Shown here one piece after another: positions 16,553 to 24,859 of a stretch of 42,213 bases of DNA. Position numbers and translations under genes: made by a program. Origin of the DNA: CBDTTW01 sp965363675 (GTDB lineage: Bacteria > Bacteroidota > Rhodothermia > Rhodothermales > DASSAV01); NCBI GenBank assembly GCA_965363675.1, contig CBDTTW010000003.1, positions 1 to 42,213 of the forward strand, read 5' to 3'. The number at the start of each line of letters is the position of its first letter. Position 1 is the stretch's first letter. The notes beneath the pieces were generated by a model that was not told the DNA's origin, did no database searches, and was given only the letters and a program-made list of their open reading frames with translations.

Positions 16553-16936
16553 TCAGGAGTCGCCCCAGACGCGCGCAATCCGCCCGATGAACCGCTCCTC
16601 GGCGGCGAGCACCTCGCCGTCGGCCTGCGCAATCTCCTTCAGGTCGCTGATGATGTGCTCGCGGAGCGCTTCCGGAAGCGCTTTCGCCAGTTTATCGATC
16701 AGGGCGTCCATCTGCGCGTCGGAGGGCTTTTCGAGGTACGAAAGGGTGGCTTCGCGGATGACGTGGTCGATCAGCTTGGGGTTTTTGTAAGGCTGCCACT
16801 GGCGCAGCTTGGCCGCAATGGTGCGCTGCTCCCGGTAGTCGAGGTCGTGGTCGGCGCCGTGCGCAAGCTCCAGGTATAAAAAGGCCAGGTCGTGCAGGAG
16901 CCTCACGTCGAGCCGGCCCGCGTCAACGTCTTTCAT
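16553..16936 (-). CDS. TerB-like domain protein
   Basis: A 127-residue soluble helical protein starting MKDVDAGRLDVRLLHDLAFLY. TerB-type features are an early helix with acidic residues (HGADHDLDYREQ) and the C-terminal signature ADGEVLAAEERFIGRIA. TerB domains bind metals and are linked to tellurite resistance and membrane-associated stress complexes, but most solitary members are not characterised. The frame remains open upstream; the start at 16936 is chosen because the conserved sequence begins there and the upstream part is Arg/Pro-rich. It lies 194 bp after the transglycosylase-like gene on the same strand. Confidence 0.75.
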   Translation of the reverse strand: MKDVDAGRLDVRLLHDLAFLYLELAHGADHDLDYREQRTIAAKLRQWQPYKNPKLIDHVIREATLSYLEKPSDAQMDALIDKLAKALPEALREHIISDLKEIAQADGEVLAAEERFIGRIARVWGDS

Positions 16937-17061
16937 GGGCGTACATGTCCGGAAGTTAGCGGGTGACCGGGGCGGAGCAATCCGCGGCCGGGACGTTTCC
17001 ATACGCCCGTTCGCTTCGGCGGGTTGCAAGGGGCGCACGATGTACCCGGTCCGTAACGAAG

Positions 17062-17106
17062 TGCGCCCGAGCGGTCGCGGCGAAGGAGCCGCGCCGCCCG
17101 GGCGCA
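17062..17106. other. Nested inverted repeat after the transglycosylase-like gene
   Basis: An outer pair TGCGCCCG/CGGGCGCA (17062-17069, 17099-17106) encloses a perfect inner hairpin CGCGGC-GAAGGA-GCCGCG (17076-17093). It lies just after the stop of the leftward transglycosylase-like gene. It has no T-run, so it may be a factor-dependent terminator or an RNA-stabilising hairpin. Confidence 0.35.
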
Positions 17107-17130
17107 TCGTGCATGGAGCCGGCGTGGAGG

Positions 17131-18963
17131 CTACGAGCCGAGCGCCGCCGGAGCCTTGCGCATGCCCTTGACGGCGCCGGCCGCCTCGGCCAGGCGGTCC
17201 CAGGACGAGGTGGCCCAGATGCCGGCGTGGGTGCGGATGATTTCGAGCTGCATCTGCCGGTAGCGCGTGGGCTGCTGCGCCGCGAGCGTCTCGAACTGCG
17301 CCTTCAGGTCGAGCAGGCGCGCCTTGTTCTCGGCCGTGAAGCCGAAGTCGGCGATGTCCGCCACGAGCGCATCATAGGCGCGGTCGGCCTCGGTTTTGTC
17401 GGCGCGGTTGGGGTCGGCGTAGGTGGTTTCGTCGTAGGCGAAGCGCGCGTTCGGGTCGAGCGCATCGAGCCCGGCCTGCGCGAGCGCCTCCGAGGCGCCC
17501 AGCGGCAGGAAGAAGCGCACCGCCTTGCCGCCGACCTCGCTCACGAAGCGCACATCCGCCTGCGGCGCCACCACGCTCGAGGCGTCGGGCGCCGGCAGGG
17601 TGATGTGCGGGTTCATGCGCACGAAGGCCGCATACAGGCTCTCGCCCGGCTCCAGGCCGCGCAGCGCGGGGCGGCGCTCCGCGAGGGCGGCAAGGGCGCG
17701 GCTCAGCAGCAGCTCCGCCCCCGGCTTGACCTGCACGCGCTCGGTGCGCAGCGTTTTCTCCGGCTGAAGCGGCTCCTTGTCGGTTGCCTGAAGCGCTCCG
17801 TAGGCGCTCGCCACGTAGCCGCGCGAGTACGTCTTGAAGCTGCTGTTGGCCGACACCTGGTCGTAGCCGTCCGTAACGGCCCACATGTACGCATCCACGA
17901 CCGAGCCGGAGGCGGCGGCCGCGGGCTGCGCCGTAATGAACTGCCGGTAGACGGCGAAGATGTTGCCCGGACCGGTGTGATAGGCCGAGATGCCGGGGAT
18001 CTCATGCCCGACTGCGTTAGCGTAGCTCTTCACCGTGACGAACGAGTGCTCCATGGTGAGCAGCGGGTGCCACTCTTCGGAAACGCTTACGCTCGCGCCG
18101 CCGGCCGTAGCAAGCGCATAGCGGTTGATGCCGCTCTGCTCCAGGATGTAAGGCATCATCTGGTAGCGGCTGCGCGCCCCTACCGTCGAGATGAGGCGGT
18201 CCTGGTTGAACGTCTCGACGGTGCCGATCTCGGTGGCAAGCAGGCTCAGGCCGAGGCGGCGCGCCAGCCGGATCTCGTACTCGATGGTCGGCAGTTCGGT
18301 CGCGCGGGCTTCGCGCACCTGGTCGGCGCGGCCCCAGCGCACCACGAGGGCGCTCTTGGGGTAGCCCCGGCCGGTATAGGCGCCGATGAGACGGCTGGTT
18401 TCGTGGCGGCGCTGGCGGTCCACGTCGTCCCAGTTGGCCTGCCCGAGGCGCTGGTACTGCGCGCGCAGGGCTTCGAGTTCGGAGACTTCGAGCGTCTCGC
18501 CGGTGCGTCCATCGAGCAGGCGAATGGTAAAGTTGTCATCGACGCCCTGGCGCTGCTCGTACGTGCCCAGGAAGTCGCGGAACTTGCGGATAAGGTCGGC
18601 GCGCCCCGCGCTGCCGTCCGTCAGGAGGTCGCCTCCCAGATAAGGCTGGTAGAGCAGATCCGGATGCAAATCGAGGCTCTCGAAGGTGACGCCGGAGGCG
18701 ACGAGGCTTTTGCCGGCGGCGGCTTCGGCCAGGTCTTCGATGGGGTTGCGCTCCGGCAAATCGGTCGTCACCTTGCGGAGCAGGTTGCCTGCCAGCGAGT
18801 CCAGTCGGCCGCCGGTCGCCATGAGTAGGATGAACACGAAAAACGTGACCACGGCCGCCCAGGCCACGCTGCGCGGCGCCGCCTCCCCGGATGTAGGGGC
18901 AACCGAAACGACAACGACCTTTTCCTGGGGAGTCGAGGCGCTTTCGTTCTGGTGTTCTTGCAT
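17131..18963 (-). CDS. Membrane-anchored lytic-transglycosylase-like protein
   Basis: A 610-residue protein with a cytoplasmic N-terminus, one TM helix (about 32-50) and a large extracytoplasmic part. Residues about 238-340 resemble a transglycosylase SLT domain: LGLSLLATEIGTVETFN with candidate Glu 245 or 250, then GARSRYQMMP (262-271, compare the GAxGLMQxMP motif) and ISAYHTGPGNIF (325-336, compare the AYNAGPG motif). The regions on either side have no family I can name; the C-terminal 200 residues are Ala-rich and helical. The likely role is peptidoglycan cleavage or binding at the cell surface. It is a divergent member and the domain call needs a profile search. The start at 18963 gives a short charged tail before the TM helix. 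Confidence 0.65.
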   Translation of the reverse strand: MQEHQNESASTPQEKVVVVSVAPTSGEAAPRSVAWAAVVTFFVFILLMATGGRLDSLAGNLLRKVTTDLPERNPIEDLAEAAAGKSLVASGVTFESLDLHPDLLYQPYLGGDLLTDGSAGRADLIRKFRDFLGTYEQRQGVDDNFTIRLLDGRTGETLEVSELEALRAQYQRLGQANWDDVDRQRRHETSRLIGAYTGRGYPKSALVVRWGRADQVREARATELPTIEYEIRLARRLGLSLLATEIGTVETFNQDRLISTVGARSRYQMMPYILEQSGINRYALATAGGASVSVSEEWHPLLTMEHSFVTVKSYANAVGHEIPGISAYHTGPGNIFAVYRQFITAQPAAAASGSVVDAYMWAVTDGYDQVSANSSFKTYSRGYVASAYGALQATDKEPLQPEKTLRTERVQVKPGAELLLSRALAALAERRPALRGLEPGESLYAAFVRMNPHITLPAPDASSVVAPQADVRFVSEVGGKAVRFFLPLGASEALAQAGLDALDPNARFAYDETTYADPNRADKTEADRAYDALVADIADFGFTAENKARLLDLKAQFETLAAQQPTRYRQMQLEIIRTHAGIWATSSWDRLAEAAGAVKGMRKAPAALGS

Positions 18964-19404
18964 AGGGATGTGGGGGCTAGAAAGTGTTCGGTGAGGGAAG
19001 GTGCGTCTATGAACTACAAATGATTATTGAGCATAGTTGCAGCTTGGTCTAGTAAAACGGGCAGCCCCTCTCCGGGTTCTCTCTGGGATGTGATAAAACG
19101 GTCGTATCGCTCCTTTTCCTTGCCATTTCTCTATGTTTCGCGCTTGAAGCCTTAGTTTTGCGCTTCTCCGGCGGCGCCTGCCTCGTTAAGGGCGCTTCTG
19201 CCGGAGCAGGCGCCCGCCGCGAAACAAACTTGCGGAAGCCCTTGCATCACCGGGAGGGTATGCGCAAATTGAGGCGGCGCGCCCGCTTCGCGGGGCGGCG
19301 GTCTGCTCCGCCTCGCGCCCGAGCCGGTGCGCCGCGCGCAGCCTCTCGTTTCATCCGGCGCCGGCCGGCCCCCTGTTGCCGGAGCCGCCCATCATGCCGC
19401 AACG
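18964..19404. other. Intergenic region with divergent promoters expected
   Basis: This 441-bp gap separates the leftward transglycosylase-like gene from a rightward small gene. Positions about 19000-19160 are clearly AT-richer than their surroundings and should hold the promoters. I cannot fix -33/-7 boxes with confidence. No RNA gene or repeat is recognised. Confidence 0.4.
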
Positions 19405-19785
19405 ATGCCATACAGGCGGGAAGACGCTGCGCCTCCGAGCCCCTACTGGAGCCCCTTGCGCCGGGAGGCCGCGGAAGCCCGCGCCCATTGGGCCGAGGGC
19501 GTGACCGGGGACGGCCTGACCGGGGAAGGCCCCTTTGCGGAGCGCGGCGCGCCCGAGGCGTGGCCTCCGTCGGACGCTTCCGCCGAGGCGTACATCGATT
19601 TGCACAGCCGCTACGCCGAGGAGCGCCTGCGCCTGCTGGCGACCTTCCACGACGAGCGGGCGCCGCTGGAGGCGTTCATCCAGCAGTTGCAGCGCACTAC
19701 GGCGCTGCACCGCAAGCTGCGGCGCCTGCGCGAGGGCGCCGCCCCGGAGACCGGGCCGGCGCACCCCGCCGCCCTGCGGGGGTAG
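19405..19785 (+). CDS. Small helical hypothetical protein
   Basis: A 126-residue protein of unknown function. The N-terminal half is Pro/Gly/Glu-rich and probably unfolded. The C-terminal half (YIDLHSRYAEERLRLLATF, then EAFIQQLQRTTALHRKLRRL) is a charged helical segment likely to pair as a coiled coil. The start at 19405 (MPYRRED) is preferred to one 78 bp upstream on composition. A longer open frame on the other strand spans the same region but has the Arg/Ser/Cys-rich look of a shadow. It precedes another small helical gene by 67 bp. Confidence 0.5.
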   Translation: MPYRREDAAPPSPYWSPLRREAAEARAHWAEGVTGDGLTGEGPFAERGAPEAWPPSDASAEAYIDLHSRYAEERLRLLATFHDERAPLEAFIQQLQRTTALHRKLRRLREGAAPETGPAHPAALRG

Positions 19786-19852
19786 CGGCGCGCGCGCCTC
19801 ATTTCGGACGGAGGCAGCCGGAGGCAGGGGAGGGAGGCGTATTTTATGCCGG

Positions 19853-20149
19853 ATGTGCTTCGGCGCGGCGTTTGTTGCGGCGAGGGCGCCCCCCACGAAC
19901 GAGCCTCCGGCGCGCACCGTAGTGAATCCTGGAAAACCAGCCTCCCCCGCCGAAGTGAAGCGGCTTGCCGAGCAGGTGCGCCGCTGGGAGGAAGCCGTGC
20001 GCTGGCAGCAGGAGTACGTGCGCCGCCTCAAGCAGGACCCCCACGCCTCGGCAAGCCTCGTAGCCGGCGAGCAGGTCCACCTCCGGGGGCTGCAAGCCAT
20101 GCTCGACACGGTGCGGCAGGAGTACGCGCGCAAAAGCCACCCGGCCTAG
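19853..20149 (+). CDS. Small coiled-coil hypothetical protein
   Basis: A 98-residue protein with no recognised family. From about residue 32 it is one long amphipathic helix pair (PAEVKRLAEQVRRWEEAVRW, then GEQVHLRGLQAMLDTVRQEY). The start at 19853 (MCFGAAFVAA) could give a weak signal or anchor; another start is hard to choose. It converges with the cytochrome gene, with only 4 bp between the stops. Like the previous small gene it is helical and charged, and both may belong together. Confidence 0.55.
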   Translation: MCFGAAFVAARAPPTNEPPARTVVNPGKPASPAEVKRLAEQVRRWEEAVRWQQEYVRRLKQDPHASASLVAGEQVHLRGLQAMLDTVRQEYARKSHPA

Positions 20150-20153
20150 GCGC

Positions 20154-22082
20154 TCACTGCACCAGGCGCCATAGCTCGCGGTACTGGGCATTCTGCGGCG
20201 CCAGCTCCAACAGGCGCCTGGCATGGGGGCGAGCCTCCTGTTTGCGCCCGGTGTTCAGGTACAGCGAGGCGAGGTTCGCCAGCGTCTGCTCCTCGTCCGG
20301 GTTGAGGCCGAGGGCCTGCCGGAAGTCCATGCGCGCCGCGTCGAGGTCGCCGCTGAGCGCCCGGAGGTAGCCGCGGTCGTTGTAGGCCAGCCAGAACTTG
20401 GGGTTGAGCGCCAGGATTTCGTTTTGCAAGGCCAGCGCGCGCTCGGGCTCGCGGCGGCCGGCGTAGGCGTAGGCCAGGCGGCTCTTGAAGCGCAAGTGCT
20501 GCGGCGCCCCGGCGGCGGCGGCCTCCAGCCACGGAACGGCCCCGGCGGCGTCGCCCTGCTTCAGGAACGCCTCGCCGATGCGATAGCGCGTCCAGGGCTG
20601 AAGGCGTTCCGGCGACGCCGTGGCGGCGTACGACGTAATGGCTCGGTAGTCGCCCTGCAAAAACCACAGGCGCACCCACGAGTCGGGAAGCGAGGCCCGG
20701 GAGGCTTCCTGGCGCCGGGCGCGTTCGAGGTAGACGGCCGCCGAGTCGAGGTAGTAGGCTTTGGGCTTGAACTGCTCGTAGTAGGTCAGGTAGCCGTCGG
20801 CCATGTCCTTGGCGGTAGGCGCCTTGTTGATGAGGCTTGCCATGCCGTAGAACTTCTGAAGCGCCGGCGTGGCCTCGGGCGGCGCCTGGCGGTCGGGCTT
20901 GCGGATGTAGTGGTCGGTGATCTGGACGTGGGGGATGTCCGACGAGCCCGAGGTGGGCATGTGGCAGGCAAAACAGTTGTCGCCGTTGCGGGCGCGCACG
21001 GCCGGCTCCTCGGCGCACACATCGCCGCGCGGAGGCGTGTGGCAGGTGCGGCACGGTTGGTTGTAGGCGTCCGCGCCGCGCTGCTTGACGCTTACGTGCG
21101 GGTCGTGGCAGGTGATGCACGTCATGGCTCCGGCGGCGCCCTCCCTGGCCCACGTCGCTTTGAAGCAGGGGCTCATCTTGAGGCGGTCCGGGTGCGAGGC
21201 CATGATGAACTGGCGCACGCTGTCGGCGTCGCGGGGCCAGTACACGTTCGTGAAAGCGTCCAGATTGCCGCCCGGCCGGAAGTCCAGGAAGGTCTTGTCG
21301 TCGGCGAGCACGGCCGCGCCCTGCATATGGCAGCGCTGGCAGATGTCGAACTGCCGCTCGACGGGCAGCCGCCGGGGGTTGACGATGGAGTAGTCCGGAG
21401 CCTGCGACGTATCGACGATCTCGCCGGCGCCTTTCTCGCGCACGTGCAGCGCGCCCGGCCCGTGGCAGCTCTCGCAGTCGATGCCGTTAGGGATGTGCGT
21501 AAACCGGTTCTCCGAGCCGGCCACATAGGTAGGGCGCGCGTTGTGGCATGTCATGCACTCCAGTTGGATCGCGCGGTCGAAGCGGGTGTTGTTGCCGGCG
21601 TGAAAGCCGGGCGGCAAGTCCCACCGCTGCTTCTGCACGTACCACGTCATCGGGATCTGGTAGACGTAGCCGTTTACGTCGTACATGTGGGAGTTGGTAT
21701 GTTGCCCCGAGCCGACGATGTAGTCGATGCGCTCGGTGCGCGCGTGCACGGTGTCGCGGCCGCTGAGGCGGTATTCCTTGACGAACAGCGCCTCGCCCCG
21801 GCGGAACGGCTGGTAGTAGAGGTCCGAGGCGGCGTCGTAGACGGGCGCGGCGCCGTCCCACCGGGCGTCGCTGTTGGAGAACGTGGCGCGTTTGAACGAG
21901 CGGCCCATTTCGGACTGCACATAACTCGCGTACTTGTCCGGGTGGCACCCGCGGCACGCCTCCTTGCCCACGAACTCTACGCTCAGGTCCATGTTGCGGT
22001 AGCGGGGAGCCTCGGCGTCGGGCTGCGGCCGGTTGGTGCAGGCCGCCAGCAAGAGCAGCAAGACGAAAGGAAGACGCTTCAT
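20154..22082 (-). CDS. Seven-haem c-type cytochrome lipoprotein with TPR repeats
   Basis: A 642-residue lipoprotein (LLAAC, Cys 15). Seven CxxCH haem-binding motifs are seen in order: CRGCH (43-47), CMTCH, CESCH, CQRCH, CITCH, CRTCH and CFACH. The start of the mature part (FVGKEACRGCHPDKYASYV) is like the cytochrome c554-type multihaem family. From about residue 490 the protein changes to tetratricopeptide repeats (YRIGEAFLKQGDAAGAVPWL, LALNPKFWLAYNDRGYLRA, LGLNPDEEQTLANLASLYLN), probably for protein contacts. It should act in periplasmic or surface electron transfer; donor and acceptor are unknown. The frame is open upstream, but the start at 22082 is set by the signal peptide. No cytochrome maturation or terminal reductase gene is nearby. 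Confidence 0.92.
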   Translation of the reverse strand: MKRLPFVLLLLLAACTNRPQPDAEAPRYRNMDLSVEFVGKEACRGCHPDKYASYVQSEMGRSFKRATFSNSDARWDGAAPVYDAASDLYYQPFRRGEALFVKEYRLSGRDTVHARTERIDYIVGSGQHTNSHMYDVNGYVYQIPMTWYVQKQRWDLPPGFHAGNNTRFDRAIQLECMTCHNARPTYVAGSENRFTHIPNGIDCESCHGPGALHVREKGAGEIVDTSQAPDYSIVNPRRLPVERQFDICQRCHMQGAAVLADDKTFLDFRPGGNLDAFTNVYWPRDADSVRQFIMASHPDRLKMSPCFKATWAREGAAGAMTCITCHDPHVSVKQRGADAYNQPCRTCHTPPRGDVCAEEPAVRARNGDNCFACHMPTSGSSDIPHVQITDHYIRKPDRQAPPEATPALQKFYGMASLINKAPTAKDMADGYLTYYEQFKPKAYYLDSAAVYLERARRQEASRASLPDSWVRLWFLQGDYRAITSYAATASPERLQPWTRYRIGEAFLKQGDAAGAVPWLEAAAAGAPQHLRFKSRLAYAYAGRREPERALALQNEILALNPKFWLAYNDRGYLRALSGDLDAARMDFRQALGLNPDEEQTLANLASLYLNTGRKQEARPHARRLLELAPQNAQYRELWRLVQ

Positions 22083-22202
22083 CGGGCAAAGTCTATCGGC
22101 AGGCGCAGCAGCGCGCCGCGCAGCTAAAAATAACCACCGGCGCGGCCCTTCGGCGGCGCAAAAATGCGGCGCATCCTGGCTCCGGCGCCTCCGGGACGCC
22201 CG

Positions 22203-22219
22203 GCGGAAAATTTTTCCGC
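22203..22219. promoter_or_regulatory. 17-bp perfect inverted repeat upstream of the cytochrome gene
   Basis: GCGGAAAA-T-TTTTCCGC is a perfect inverted repeat with 8-bp arms, 121 bp upstream of the leftward cytochrome start, in a 337-bp gap (22083-22419) that otherwise shows only AT-rich patches. It could be an operator. A short terminator-like hairpin is a less likely reading because no gene ends here. Confidence 0.35.
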
Positions 22220-22419
22220 GTCCGCTGCGAAAAATGAAAGACGCCGCGTTCCCTTTTTCTAGCCGCGCGCCCACCGGCAGGAGCGCAGCGGCACGCTTCG
22301 GGCGTTTTGTTTGAAGTTTTGGAGAACGGATTGGAAGTTGCACCCCGCCGCCGATACCCCTGAAGCATCCCCCGACGCCTGAGCCCACTCTCTGCTGGAA
22401 CGTGAATGACTTCGCCGCT

Positions 22420-22644
22420 ATGAACGTCGTGGACCTGCTTCACCTTGCCAGCAGCCGGCGCATCATCGACGACTACCGCTTTCTCGACAGCGGGGTGCAG
22501 ATCCGCGAGGGCAGCGCCGAGTTTTTCTTTCCGCACGACGAGGCGGCCATGTTCCTGCGCGGGCTGCTGAGCTGGTACATGCAAACCTCCTACGATGCGG
22601 CCTCCGGAACGGGCGACGCCGCCGGCGCAACGGCGGGCGCCTGA
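22420..22644 (+). CDS. Small hypothetical protein, trio member A
   Basis: A 74-residue acidic protein starting MNVVDLLHLASSRRIIDDYR. The predicted shape is an N-terminal helix, two short strands (VQIREGSAEFFFPH) and a second helix (EAAMFLRGLLSWYMQTSY). A start 18 bp upstream (GTG) is possible. Members B (22777) and C (24860) have the same size and order of elements, so the three may be distant relatives. No family name is known to me. Confidence 0.6.
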   Translation: MNVVDLLHLASSRRIIDDYRFLDSGVQIREGSAEFFFPHDEAAMFLRGLLSWYMQTSYDAASGTGDAAGATAGA

Positions 22645-22776
22645 AGCGCCCGGAGCAGCGCTTGGAATCCATAAAATATTCTAAAAAAGGGCTTTCATCC
22701 TTCCTCTGAGGCGCTTTATCCTCTCAGTCAGCAGGTGCGCATCCGCGCCGCCGGACCCTGAACGAGGCAAACGGTC

Positions 22777-23028
22777 ATGGTGGAACTGAAGGGGCAGAAC
22801 CTACAGGATTTTCTGGACGTGGCGGTCCGGCATCACTACGCCGACAGGTACGACCTCCTGGGCGAAAAGGTGGTGCTGTACGTAGAGGGCCGGGCGCACC
22901 AGCTCACCCGGCAGCAGGTCTGGAGCTACCTTTCGCTGGCGATGTACGACTACGTGCGCGACCTCGCCCTCGGCTACGGTCTCTACAAGGAAGCCGAATC
23001 CTCCGACCCGAAGTACATCCGCTCCTGA
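22777..23028 (+). CDS. Small hypothetical protein, trio member B
   Basis: An 83-residue protein with GAGG at a normal ribosome-binding distance from its ATG. It has an N-terminal helix (NLQDFLDVAVRHHYADRYDL), a strand pair with KVVLYVEGRAHQL (about 31-43) and a Tyr-rich helix (VWSYLSLAMYDYVRDLALGY). The strand region aligns without gaps to KTLVMHVEGVPVTL in member C. It lies 84 bp upstream of rfbA and could share its transcript. Function unknown. Confidence 0.65.
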   Translation: MVELKGQNLQDFLDVAVRHHYADRYDLLGEKVVLYVEGRAHQLTRQQVWSYLSLAMYDYVRDLALGYGLYKEAESSDPKYIRS

Positions 23029-23111
23029 AGCGCCTGGCCCCTTCGGCCGCCGCGTTGTGAGGCGCGCCCGGATGCTTTAGCTTGGCGCTCTCACATCCAG
23101 GAGCGCCTTTC

Positions 23112-23987
23112 ATGAAGGGAATCGTTCTGGCAGGCGGCGCAGGCACGCGCCTGCTGCCCGCTACGGCTGTCATCAGCAAGCAGCTTTTGCCGGTTTATGA
23201 CAAGCCGATGGTGTATTACCCCATTTCGAGCTTGATGCTGGCGGGCATCCGCGAAATCCTCCTCATCTCGACGCCTCACGATCTGCCGCGCTTCCGGGAA
23301 CTGCTCGGCGACGGCGCCGCGTGGGGCGTGCGCTTTGCCTACGCCGCGCAGCCGGCCCCGGAGGGCATCGCGCAGGCATTTCTGATCGGCGCCTCGTTCC
23401 TCGACGGCGAGGGCGCCGCGCTCATCCTCGGGGACAACATCTACTACGGCGCCGGGCTGGGCGAGAAGTTCGAGCGCGCGGCCGCCCTCACGCGCGGCGC
23501 CCTCGTCTTCGGCTACCCGGTCAAAGACCCCGAGCGCTACGGCGTCGTCGAGTTCGACGCGGCGGGGCGCGTGCTGAGCATCGAGGAGAAGCCGGCGGCG
23601 CCGCGCTCGCGCTATGCCGTGACGGGGCTGTACTTCTACGACGCCGACGTGGTGGAGGTGGCCCGGAGCGTGCGCCCCTCGGCGCGCGGCGAGCTGGAAA
23701 TCACGGACGTGAACCGCGCCTACCTGGCCGAGGGCGCCCTTACCGTCGATCTGTTGCAGCGCGGGATGGCGTGGCTGGATACGGGCACGCACGAGTCGTT
23801 TCAGCAGGCGTCGGTGTTCATCCAGACCATCGAGGAGCGCCAGGGCCTCAAGGTGGGCTGCCCCGAGGAGGTGGCCTGGCGCAAAGGCTGGATCGACGGC
23901 GAGCAACTGCTCGCGCTCGCAGGGCGCCTCGGGAAAAGCTCTTACGGCGAGTACCTGCGTATGCTGGCCGTGGAGGGCGCCGTATGA
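23112..23987 (+). CDS. rfbA: Glucose-1-phosphate thymidylyltransferase
   Basis: A 291-residue nucleotidyltransferase of normal length that makes dTDP-glucose from dTTP and glucose-1-phosphate, the first step of dTDP-L-rhamnose synthesis. The N-terminal nucleotide loop LAGGAGTRLLPAT is followed by SKQLLPVYDKPMVYYPIS; LILGDNIYYG holds a metal-binding Asp; FGYPVKDPERYGVVEFD and IEEKPAAPRSRYAVTGLYFYD complete the sugar-binding part; MAWLDTGTHES is also typical. An AGGAG lies at normal distance before the ATG at 23112. The stop overlaps the start of rfbC by 4 bp. rfbB and rfbD are not in the window, so the pathway must be completed elsewhere. Confidence 0.95.
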   Translation: MKGIVLAGGAGTRLLPATAVISKQLLPVYDKPMVYYPISSLMLAGIREILLISTPHDLPRFRELLGDGAAWGVRFAYAAQPAPEGIAQAFLIGASFLDGEGAALILGDNIYYGAGLGEKFERAAALTRGALVFGYPVKDPERYGVVEFDAAGRVLSIEEKPAAPRSRYAVTGLYFYDADVVEVARSVRPSARGELEITDVNRAYLAEGALTVDLLQRGMAWLDTGTHESFQQASVFIQTIEERQGLKVGCPEEVAWRKGWIDGEQLLALAGRLGKSSYGEYLRMLAVEGAV

Positions 23988-24535
23988 AATGCACCCCGCT
24001 GCCCCTGGAGGGCCTGTTGCTCTTCGAGCCGCGCCGCTTCGCCGACGAGCGGGGGTGGTTCGCCGAGTTGTGGCAGGCCGAGCGCTACCGCGCCGCCGGC
24101 GTCGCGGCGGCGTTCGTGCAGGACAACCTTTCCTCTTCGCGTCGGGGCGTGGTGCGGGGGCTGCACTACCAGCAATCGCCCCGCGCCCAGGGTAAGCTCG
24201 TCTCGGTGCTTCGCGGCGAGGTCTACGACGTGGTGGTGGATCTGCGCCGCGCCTCGGCTACGTTCGGGCGCTGGATCGGGCGGCGCCTCTCGGCGGAGAA
24301 CGGCCATCAGCTCTACGCGCCGCCGGGCTTCGCGCACGGCTTCCAGGCGCTCAGCGCGGAGGCGGTCTTCCATTACAAATGCACCGACTACTACGACGCC
24401 GCCGCCGAAGCCGGCATCCGCTGGGACGATCCGGCGCTCGGCATCGACTGGCCGCTGCCGGAGGAGGCGCGCGTCTCGGAGAAGGACGCCGCTTTGCCGC
24501 TTCTGGCGGGGGTTCCGCCCGAGCGCCTTTTCTGA
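23984..24535 (+). CDS. rfbC: dTDP-4-dehydrorhamnose 3,5-epimerase
   Basis: A 183-residue cupin-fold epimerase of normal length that converts dTDP-4-keto-6-deoxyglucose to dTDP-4-keto-L-rhamnose. Key motifs are DERGWFAELW (21-30), VQDNLSSSRRGVVRGLHYQ with the catalytic-base His at 61, GEVYDVVVDLR (78-88), and YAPPGFAHGFQAL (111-123). The YKCTDYYD stretch (131-138) carries the Tyr that acts as proton donor in the family. It is translationally coupled to rfbA through the ATGA overlap. A hairpin 19 bp after the stop may end the transcript. Confidence 0.95.
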   Translation: MKCTPLPLEGLLLFEPRRFADERGWFAELWQAERYRAAGVAAAFVQDNLSSSRRGVVRGLHYQQSPRAQGKLVSVLRGEVYDVVVDLRRASATFGRWIGRRLSAENGHQLYAPPGFAHGFQALSAEAVFHYKCTDYYDAAAEAGIRWDDPALGIDWPLPEEARVSEKDAALPLLAGVPPERLF

Positions 24536-24553
24536 GGGCGCCCCCAAAAAGAA

Positions 24554-24587
24554 GCAGCCCCCGGCGGAAGTGGTCGCGGGGGGCTGC
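24554..24587. terminator. Hairpin after rfbC
   Basis: GCAGCCCCC (24554-24562) and GGGGGCTGC (24579-24587) form a 9-bp stem, lying 19 bp after the rfbC stop. There is no T-run on the rfbC strand; a run of A (24546-24550) stands before it, so the U-tract would be on the opposite strand. It may act on both strands. Confidence 0.5.
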
Positions 24588-24663
24588 GGTGGGGGCCTCG
24601 GTGGAAGTGGACACCAAGGCCGGGCGGCGCAGGGGGGCTGCAACGCCCTGCGCGCCAGTAAGG

Positions 24664-24736
24664 GTATCGCCGCCTCGGGCGCAATATTAAGCGCCGCGCC
24701 GCAATTTTTTTGAGACGCTCCGGAAACGGGAAATCC
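24664..24736. repeat. Intergenic repeat, copy 1
   Basis: Shares ordered blocks with copy 2 at 26874-26941: GTATCGCCG, CGCCTC, CGGGC, TTAAGCGCC, ATTTTTTTGAGA and CGGGAA. The blocks are in the same order and orientation, with small gaps between them. The two copies are 2.2 kb apart, each in a gap between small genes. No open frame crosses it. Its nature, whether a mobile fragment or a shared regulatory RNA, is open. Confidence 0.55.
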
Positions 24737-24859
24737 ATGCGATAACCGGCTTGTTCGGCGCCGCCCAGCGGATCTTGAGGGCGCGGCGGCGGCTAGAACG
24801 GCTCTGGCAGTACGTACCCCCCGGCCCTCTGCCGCCGCGACGCAAACGCCGCCTTGCTC

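Noticed and set aside
16963..18828. 621-codon plus-strand frame opposite the transglycosylase-like gene
   Set aside because: Shadow composition; the minus strand has a TM helix and SLT-like motifs.
19351..20133. 260-codon minus-strand frame over the two small helical genes
   Set aside because: Composition (Arg, Ser, Cys, Pro) is shadow-like and no motif is seen, though neither side is certain.
20223..22127. 634-codon plus-strand frame opposite the cytochrome
   Set aside because: The minus strand has seven CxxCH motifs and TPRs.
23112..24535. Complete dTDP-rhamnose operon
   Set aside because: Only rfbA and rfbC are present; no dehydratase or reductase gene nearby.
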